Assembly: GCA_004794655.1 (NCBI GenBank)
Contig: SMMW01000613.1
Coordinates: 388,501 to 452,500 of the forward strand
Source of the DNA: Marisa cornuarietis
Taxonomy: Eukaryota; Mollusca; Gastropoda; Architaenioglossa; Ampullariidae
Direction of reading: 5' to 3'
DNA length: 64,000 bases
Position 1 is the stretch's first letter. Every line of letters begins with the position of its first letter. Below the pieces are notes generated by a model. The model made no database searches, was not told the DNA's origin, and saw nothing but the letters and a program-made list of their open reading frames with translations. The position numbers were made by a program, and so were the translations under genes. Of this stretch, positions 1 to 10,500 are shown one piece after another.

Positions 1-189
1 TCATCTATGCCAAATGCAAGAGACAGTGGCTAAAAGACTGAATTAATTTTAGGATCATTAAGATCACTGATTCACATGGTCATGGACTATGAAGAAACTG
101 TCAAACAGATTGAGAAAAACTTAAGAAATGTCATGAAAAGGACCTGTCATCAGCACACACAGTTCAAGGGTCTCCACCCTGCTGCTGAC

Positions 190-309
190 CTTCTTGAGTT
201 TCTTTGTCTTGACTTCCACCTCCTGCTGCAGAGAGTTGTAAGTTTCTTTTATCTCCACGGCAGACTCTTCCTTCTCTTCCAGCTTTTGTTGAATTTCACG
301 CTCTTTGCG
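190..309 (-). CDS. KIF3B: KIF3B exon 17, coiled coil (last exon in window)
   Basis: Residues 500-539, [20 protein letters not shown] then [20 protein letters not shown]. Donor GTCAGC (189-184). Bases 1-183 are intron with no recognisable exon; the remaining stalk and tail lie beyond the left edge. Confidence 0.9.
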
Positions 310-2198
310 CTGCAGCCACAGGGACAGAGAACATTACCATGTTTACATTCATCTAGAAAATCTGAGCTGTAGCTATGGTGAGAGAGCATCCCCACACAAA
401 CAGGTCTACACCTCTTTCTGGATCGACACATCTAACCATAACAATTGTCTCTGATGGAAAAATTTCTAGACATCTTGATTTTAGCATGATGATTTTTGTA
501 TTTTGTGACACAGTTTTAAACTATAACTAAAGAAATAAAACCCACAGCCTGCTCTAGAAGTTCCTGTCGTTTTTGCTCCAGTGCTCGCTGCTGCTCATTG
601 GTGTGGTCCACAATGTTCTTGCCACCCATCAGAAGTTTGCTTTCCATAGCCTGCAAAACAGTGTCTGTCATCTCTCACATAATGCTTTTCTGGTGTCAAG
701 ACATGGGGGAACTATTTAGTAAATTTAAATCCTATCTCATTTCTTTTTATGTAAAAGGTTTTCAAAACAATTTATGTTTATTGTTAATTGTTTATCTGCA
801 GTTAAACATGCCCTTATTTAAAGGTCTTCATCCTCTTATTTCTTTATATTATATTACCTTTATTTTCACGGCCAGCTGGTCTCTTTGTTCCTTTTCTTTG
901 GCCAGCCGGGATTCTTTCTCTTGGAGTTCCCCAAGGAGATGCTCCTTTTCCTGAACAAAAGAAATAAACTTTTAAGACATGAAGTTCCAAGAAAGATGAA
1001 CAGAAGACTTGAAATCACATGCCCACCACCCCCACACACAACATACACTAAACTATTTGGCACTAGGTCTGAACACATTCATTGAGGAAGGACAGACCCA
1101 AAAAATACCAACAAACCTCAGCAATGAGTGACTGGTTATTGAGGATAGCCTTCTTCTGTTCTTCCAGCCTAGCCATTTGTTCTTGCATGAACAATCCCTC
1201 ATCTTCTTCATCCCCTTCATCATCATCTTCATCATCTTCTATAATCTGTCCTGTTAGCCACAAATCATCAATAAACAGTCAAAAGATAGTCAGATATGTT
1301 TTGTGTCTAAAGAAAGAATAGATACATTTTCTGTTAAATAAAACAGTACCAAATTCTGTACCAAGAAATAATAGGTCCAATATCTGCAATGCTTTTATGT
1401 CCTGATCGCTGTCCTTTGTATGGCTTTACTGGAAGTGAGTGTTTTGTAACTACATGGTAGTGAAGTCTGTGACAACATTTACTAATTATGACATCTGCAG
1501 TGGAATGATTACATGTACTAGACATGTCAGTTACAGCCTATCTGAGCACACAGTGGACTAGCATTACTTGTAACATACTAAAAACTTGCAAGTAATATAC
1601 TAACAAATTACTAGTAGCATGCTAACAAAGTACCATCTCTTGTTCTCCTTGATCTTCTCTTCTTTTTCTTTTTGGGGCCACCCCGTTCAGCCAACTGATT
1701 CTTCAACCTGATCAAGAAAGGCCACAAACCACACAAGTAGAGTGCATGCTTCAAACAAGCGATCACTAAAGAACATTCTGTGTATTGCAATTATCAACAG
1801 TTATCCAGGCCTGGAGTGTCAGCTGAACATCATAAAAGACTTAGAACTACGCCATGGCCATCACAGAAAATAATCAGGCTATGATGGTTATCACAAACTC
1901 CGCCATTGCCGGTCCCAAGCCCGGATGAGAAAGGAGGAGGGTTGGGCATAGGGCTAGCAACCCTATCCCGTAAAAACTTTTATGCTACGGAAACAACGGC
2001 TAGAGAAATAACTTCATCTGGTAGAAGGAGTGATGCAGTCCAGACAACTGGCCCTATGACGGCAAGAGATCAAAGCCAAATGAAAAGGACCTCAAGAACA
2101 GAGGTCTGTCACTCGAAACAGCCCCCAGAACAGCAGCAGACAGAGCCAGATGGAGATCCCTAGCTGTTGCCTCACGTGCCAGACGGCACAATGAGGAC

Positions 2199-2257
<59 letters not shown>

Positions 2258-4442
2258 GTTATCACAGAACATAATCCCGCTATGTTGGGCATCACAGAAC
2301 ATTATCAGGCTATGACAGCCATCACAGAACATAATCAGTTTGGCCTACATACATTGGGCAAGTTATGGAGCTGAACTATGGGACTTACTGTGCAAAAGAT
2401 GTGAGCAATTTGTCACAAAAAAGTTAACAGAGCAAATAGAGCTGGGAGTGGAATGTAGGAAATACATACCTGTTAATTTCCTCTTGAAATTCGCGAAGCA
2501 AGGCATCTTTTGGATCTTCATTGATTCTGGGCTTATTCTTTATGTTCTTTGCACGGCTAGCATACCTGAAGACAATGGCATCTATTTAACACTTTTTTAA
2601 ACAACTGTACCATCATTTAGCATATGATCTCAGGTTAGTTTTATGCTGACTGGTGTTTAAGCGAGTAAAGCAGATTCATATAAAATCTTCCAGCATAAAC
2701 CATAAAACAAGCAGCTGTTCTGAATTTTTAAATCTAATGTAGGAAGTGAAAAAAAGTCTCTTTTTGAACCATTGACCTTATACCTATGCTCGTTAAACAA
2801 CTTGCCTGAGCGTGGTCAAGGTTTCGTCATAGTTGTAGCCAGCGGGCCCAATATTAGCCACCATCACTGTTCTGCTGTTTCCTCCTAGTGAGTCTGTGCC
2901 AAACAATGAATGTTTGATGAATCTTTGCTCTCACAATATTAGTACCACCACACCACTCTCAGTCCCTCTACCCTGTCACCCTCCATTAAATATAAAGACA
3001 ATATCAGCTGCATATGGTCACTACATTTATTCAATCGTCCCTTGGCTGGTACTGGTTGCTGCGGGAGGCACATGCATGTAATCAGATCTGCTCCTAATTA
3101 GAAAAGTAAGATTAGCATCTGAGAAGCTGGTAACTGCATAAAAATGTAGCCTGGAAAGGGTAGAAATGCTGAAATAATGTAAGGAACTAGCCTCATAATG
3201 GTACAGACCTGCAGACAAATGTAAGTGGGCCACTCATGATGTCACCAATATACCTTCTTAAGCAGTGAAGACAAAAGAAAATCAGTCTCTTCTTAGCTGG
3301 AATACTGTTACTCTCAGAGATATTAAACAGGTTTTTGTTTTCTTATACTTTTTATCTTGGGAAGAGAAGTAAAAAGGTGTATCTCTCTGTGCCAGCCTCT
3401 GTGGGACTCCACATCAGATATCTGCATCAGGATCGTGACATCAACAGCAACAATGGCTAGGCTGGACAGGGTCTGGCACAGCCACAATAAATTTTCTATG
3501 AAGTATAATCTGTACGAGTCCCTTGTAGTACCAATCCTGCTTTACAGATGTGAAATGCGGACTCTGCTTGCCAATATGGAGAGGAGAATCGAGACATTTG
3601 AGAACAAGTGCCTAAGGGGACTGTTCTGGGTCTTCTGCAGAAAACATAAAACCAATGACTTTGTATGAAGCACAGATGTCACACTTGCAAGACACCAGGA
3701 AACCCTACTTGCATCAGTCAAATGGCATAAACTGATCTGGTTTGGTTATGTAACCCAGCATGACACTTTGCCGAAGACTGTCTTTCAAAATACCCTGGAG
3801 GGTGATTGATGTCATGGTGGCCAGAGGAAGAACTGGCTTACAAACATGAAGGAGTGGACTTGTCTTGTGCACGACTTACTATTGCCCAAAACAGGTGTGA
3901 GTGGTAGGCCTTGCCAGCTGCCACGCCTATCCATGTGCTCACTCCAACGACTGGTACCAGTCAAGGGATGAATGACTAAGAAAATTTGGACCTACAAAGA
4001 GACATTAAAATTGACTTTTGGATGGTGTTTCATGTGAAGAAGCATGAAAACAGACAACATGTTAAATGCTCTGCACCTTGCAAGAGACGTGTGAGTTTGG
4101 AGTCTCTGTAGGGAACATGTGTTGTTTTAACATCCACCAGGGCGGAGATGACATTGCTAAGAGCTGAAAGTGACAGGTTGATTTTCGTTGCTTCTTTGAA
4201 TCTGTCCCCCTAAAACACCAGAATGTGAGAAATCATCTTAATTATTACAATCAGAGTTGACTACATAAGACTGAGGTTACATTTCTTCACATAAATTACG
4301 AATTACAAACACACAATCTGGCAACACTGGAGGAAATGTGATGAAAATAGAACTCTTTAGAACAATGATGGAAAAACTGTGGAGAAGGAGGAGACAGTAA
4401 TGACAACAGCACAGTGGTGGTTGTGGTTGTAGTAGTGGTGAA

Positions 4443-4503
<61 letters not shown>

Positions 4504-7500
4504 CATGTCTAAATGAAAAATAGAAAAGAATGTTATAAACACTCAACATAGAAAAACATTTGCCATGATGCTTATTATGAAGAGTAATAGTTTATTATAC
4601 TGATACTATCTGGAGATTTACTGTTGATAACACTTACAGAGTGATAGTTTATTATACTGATATCATCTGGAGATTTATTACTAATTACACTCGCAGAGTA
4701 ATAGTTTATTATACTGATATTGTCTGGAGATTTACTGTTCATGGAATAGCAGTTTATTGAGTCTGCTGACAGGACAATACTGCTAACACTCACAGTGGCC
4801 CCAGTCTTTGCTTGTCGCTCACTTCCTGCCAGGTCCACCATGTTCAGCTTGCCAACACGAATGTGATTCTCTCCATCTGCCCCAACCTAAAACCAAACAC
4901 CAAAGCTCATTAAATGCACCTAGTTGCAAAGAAATAGAAGTTTATTATTCATCTATTCATTTTTCTATCATGCTGCATATGATTCATATTCATATTATTC
5001 TATTCTGTTTGTGATCAACCCTTGATGGATGAACCTAAGAAGCAATTTATTTATTCAGTGCTCTTCCTTGGCATGAGACTGCTGAAAGCCACTAGTTATC
5101 AAGCAAAAGTTTGAAACATCAACAGAAGCCTAAAGTACACTTAAAAATACACAGCTACAATCAGGGCCGGTTCTACCTATTAGGCAAACCTAGGCAGTTG
5201 CCTAGGGCGCAGCCAGGAAGGGGGCGCAAAAATGGCCTGCTGTTTTTTTTAATTAATAAATTTAGGGAAAATATCATTTTCACAGATTGACATTAGCAGG
5301 ACACCTTTCCTCTGCTTGTAGACTGCCCACCACGCTAGTTTCTCAGTACATGTATTACAGGAAAATCCCATTATCCTGGGCGCACTTGCAGTGACCAGCT
5401 AACCAGCAGGGAAGTAGAGGGCGGAGAGGGGGCAGCAGAGGGGCGGGGAAGGGCGGAGGTTTGGGGCGGCGTTGTTGTGTGGGGCTGGGGGCTGGTGGCG
5501 CAGTCATGGAGAGGGGGCGCAAAAATGGCCTGCTGTTTCGTTTTTTTAAGTGATGAAAAGTGTTAGGGAAAAATATTTTCATAGAATGACATTAGCAGGA
5601 CACCTTTCTTCTGCTTGTAGGTTGACTTCACCACGCGAGTTTCTCAGTTCATGTATTGTAGGAAAACCCATTATTACAGGGTGCTCTTGAAGTGACCAGC
5701 TAACCAGTGGGGAGGAGAGAGAAGAGGGCAGATGGGGTGGTGTATAGACAGCGGAGGGGCGGGGGAAAGGCGGCGTTGGTGGATGGGGCCTGGTCAGGGT
5801 GGACCCCTACAATGGATGGGACCACATTCCATTGATACCAACCTCACCTTTCTCTCTTCTATCCTACTTTGGAAGACGTTCCGCACTCACACATTAAAAA
5901 CGCCGCAGCTGAGATCAGGGACAACAACACTGACTTGAGTTTGCTACACAAGTTTCTTTTTGGTTATGACAACTGTTTTATCCTCAATATTTGTTACGAA
6001 CTTTGAACCCCAGGGAACTTAGCTAATGTCACGATCGAATTCTTAGTTAATAAGAGTATTAAAGCCTTTAGCAAACAAATATCAGAGACACTTAATTGAA
6101 GTTCAATAGCATATCTATTTTTATTGTCAGATTTCAGATCAGTTTATTTAATTTACTGTCACGAACCTGTTTTCTCCTTAGTGCTGTGTACAGCGGTGAC
6201 ACTGATGGCCTAGAGTCTTGTACTTACTGTTGTGACTCATGGTCGTGAATATTTAACTTTCTTATTAATTATTTTCGGTTCGATGAGTGTATTACACTTA
6301 ATTTAGTTGTCAAATTGTAATTTTTGTTTATTTTTATTATCTAAGAGTGCGTCTGTTTGTTTACAGCTTGAACAGATAGCTTGTTGTTATTCTATATTGA
6401 CAGAATATTTGAAATTGGTTATTAAGAGATTTATGTCTGTTAAACTATAGTCTTTATACTTCTCTAGTTTTCAACAAACCTATCAGGCCGGAGACCAGCT
6501 GCCTTAACACCATGATTTACAACTTTGCATCTAGAAGACTTTCCCTTTGTACCGCCCTACCCACCTGTCAGGTGTGACTTTGGATGGGAACATGTGATAG
6601 CTGCGCGATGAGGGTGGTCTAGATGCTAGAAGCTGTGATACATGTAGCTTGAGTTTAAGACCACACAGCAAAATAAGACCAGAGCAAGGTGCTACAGATT
6701 TCTTGTCTCCATCAGTCAGTCACCACTCCATAAAACCTTTTACACGAGTGTTTGAAATCCCCCTACTCATAAGTGTAGGTCTGATTTGGTAGACATGCAA
6801 GTATCCATGTATGTATGATGCACGCCTGAAATTGAAAAACAGACGTCGTTTTTCTTGACAAAAAGTAGTTCTTATTTATAAGTTATTAATCAAATCGGAG
6901 AGCGAATTCTCGAAAAAGGTTTAATTTTAATAAGCCATTCTTTGACACTTCTGAATTCCAACACTTCTGGTCATAATGAGTTCTTGTAGAAAACCACTTT
7001 TCCACTATTTTCAAGCAGCAAACATGTAGTTAGTGCGGTTTTACTTGTTAGTTCGTCTGTAAGATGAGAAAGAAGAGAACGATTGAAAGCACTTGCCAAG
7101 ATGCTAAGGGGAAAGGCCCAAAGGGTAGTGATAAATCTATCACAGTTAATGACCAGTGGGATCAGATGAGAAGACTGGACAAAGAAGGTGGTGCGATGTT
7201 ACTTGATAGTTGTCCATGAGATGAGAAAGAGAGAGGAGAGAAAGACTGAAAGAACCTAACTGTGGTGGCTTAGTGAAGAAAGGTAGATATAAATCTCTAC
7301 CACTTTAAAGGCAGTCAGATCACATTAACAGGGCTGGACAACCAAGATCGGGGGGGGATGGGGGGAGGGAAAGGTAGTCTTAACTGTAACTTAAAACCCA
7401 CAAGATGTTGTAAAAACCTCAGTTTACTGAGCGGCTGCAGACATCTCGTGCTGCTGTTTAATGTGTAATGGTCTGTTCGGGCGCTTGAAGCTATCATCCT

Positions 7501-10500
7501 TCCAAAGCTGAATCAGTAAAAGGTCTAACAGAAGATCTGTGAACTGAACTGTTCTATAAGACTTTATTTGTGAACTGAACTGTTCTATAAGACTATTTGT
7601 GAACTGGATTTAGCTGTACAAGAGTGAACAGTGCATACTGTCCTACAGCCCCGACATCATGAGAGTTTGTAAAGATAAGTTTGCATGATTTTTATACACT
7701 GTGATAGAGCTGTATATAGTTTATTAACACAATTTGTCTCTTTCTTTACCTTCATTTTATTTCCTCATTTCTTATCATGCTTATTTTGTTTGTGTAGATC
7801 CAAAGGGTTGTGATAGTGGTGGTACAACCTTTTGCAAAACTTTTCATTGCACAAACGGGTCCCTTACAGCCTTGTGGTCTTTAATGTAAGCCTGGGTTTG
7901 TTGTTTAAAATTTCAGTTAAGAAAACAGAGTTAAGCCTAAATGTACAACTTTTTTTTTTTGGGGGGGGGGTAACTGATTTCTTTTTTTTGGGGGGGGGTG
8001 GGGTGGGAGAGGGGGGCGCAGTATTTGTCTTTCGCCTAGTGCGCAACACAGCCTTGCGCCGGCCCTGGCTACAATAAAAATTTACAAAGATACTGAGCAA
8101 TATATTCAACCAAAATAAATACATAGATACATAATCATGTGGAACCAAATGTCCAATTAACCTAAGTACAAAAAAATCAACTGGAATAGTTCATATTGAC
8201 AATGGCCTCTAAACTACGGTGTCTAAGAAAATTAAGGAAGAGAGATAGGTCAGAGAAAAACTTCCCCTTGGATCAGCACTGTTAGCGCTTATTTGTCACC
8301 AGAGGGATGACAGAAATTTATGTGAGCAAAACATGATCCTAACAGAACTACATAGATCATATGACATTTATATTTCACAAAATATTAACAGACATAACTA
8401 TAAATGTGGCAAAAAAGGTTTTACCTCACTACATTCAACTGTGATGATAAAAATGGCATGAGAGCGTGAACTGTGTTCATTCATGTTTGTGGCCCTGAAA
8501 GAACAATATATAGCAATTTAGTGAAATATCAAAAGTAATTTGGATAAGAATGTTACATACTAGTACATGCTTTTTGCTACATTATATCCCATGTTAGTTT
8601 GTTATGCATTTATTTCCTGCCTAGAACACTACTTAATTATGATTACTCATTTTGACAGGCATCGTTATATGGAGTGGTTGTTGCTGTATAGCTATGATCA
8701 TAAAGGTCTGCTTTGTTTCATTAAAGGAGAAGCAAATAGTAGCCTAGAAGCCTCCTTTTAAACCATTTAATAATCAGTTGTAATTTCCCTGCGACATATG
8801 CTGTTGTGTATGATTAAAGAGCTTCAATAAATGGCAAGTACGTGTGTGGTGCTGATAAACAACCTGGAGGTATAAGCACCAGAAAAATGCAATATGATGA
8901 TGACAATAATAACTCTGCAGGTTGTGAAATGTCTGATCACATGAGGTCTCCAAGAATATTGTGCTTACCCGACTGATCTGTTCTGGTTCCCAACATTCAT
9001 CACATGTTCGATCTCACGCACACTTTTAGTCACAAAAGAAGACAAGTCCTGGAAACAGCAAATACATAAAAGCAAACATAAATAAATAAAACAACTGGGT
9101 TTGAGGACTCTAGCATGCTGACTAATTTTGCTACTGAAATGTTCCTGGCACAATAGAGCAATATTAATTAATGACATACATGCCAAAATGGAGGAAGGTG
9201 CCCACATCAATTCTGGCAACTACTGAATATCAAGAAACTTCTTCCCCCAAAGAAGTGCACGCACACACACATACCCCTAAAAACACACCCCACCCAAACC
9301 TTCTTCCAAAAAACTCATGAGTATTTTTACTTACCTTTACATAAACTCCTGTGTCTGGTCGTTCCTTGAGCTCTAAGCGTTTACTTTGGTCCTTAGACAG
9401 CAAGTCCCTGATTTCTTCCTGTTAATCACATTAGCTTATCGGTAATGCAATCTACAAAGTACATGATATATCCATTTTACTTTTACAGAATTAAGGCCAG
9501 ACAATCTTGCCATTTCTTGACTGTGACACAGCCAAGTCAAGCTCTCCATCAGAGTAAAGGAGAAGAACATGATTGTAACACATTTGGAGTCAACTGGAAA
9601 ATGAAGTGAAGCCAAATCGAGAGGCTGTAGTTATGAAGTGAAAGTCGTCGCCCTGGGGCAATATGGAGAACTCAAGGATAAGTGTCTTGTTTCCAAAGTT
9701 ATAAAGTGGTGTTCAGTCCCACAGATGTTTTACCCCTGGAGCCATAGTAATAAAGTGGTGGCAAAGATGTCATAAGGTCAAGAAACATGAAGTAATGTTT
9801 GCTAGGTCTCGACACCGCTTTATAACTTCGGAAACGAGAGACTTTTCCTTGAATTCCCTATTTTGCCCTGGGGAAACATTTTACTCTCGTTTCATAATTA
9901 TGCCCCTAGGAGAGCATAACATCCTCTCAGAAAAATATACTACTGACCATGCAATATTATAGTCTGCACAAGACTCTTATCCAGGACAACTCACCTGGTA
10001 GATCTCTAGGTATGACGCCCTCACTAAGTACTGCTGATTTTCAGAACGGGAAATGTGACCGAAGACCTGCTCAAACGAACGGGGAATCACACCCCATAAC
10101 TCTTGATTACCCTTGACACCTGCGCACAAATTATAATGGTTTCACAATTCCTCATTCTTACTTCTCTCTATAGCAGCAATCTCTGTGTGCATATGTGTGT
10201 CCCTATTGTGTACATCCATGTTCCTCTGTCTGTACATCCATGCATCTGTGTGAACATACATGTGTGCAAATGTACCTCATGTCACTAGGCTTATGTTCAA
10301 ATGGTGATCCATCCAGCTGTACAAACCTTGCATTGTGAACGTTTTTCCGGTGCCTGTCTGCCCATATGCAAAGATGGTGCCATTAAAACCCTGGAGCACA
10401 GAGTCTACCAGGTCATGCACAGTTTCGTCATACAAATCCTGCTGCTTAGAACTGGACATACAGAAAGTCTGGGATGAGCATGACCTATAGATCTCACGAG

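Noticed and set aside
2054..2332. Poly-His and poly-Ile ORFs (also at 4277-4549)
   Set aside because: Translations of (GAT)n microsatellites.
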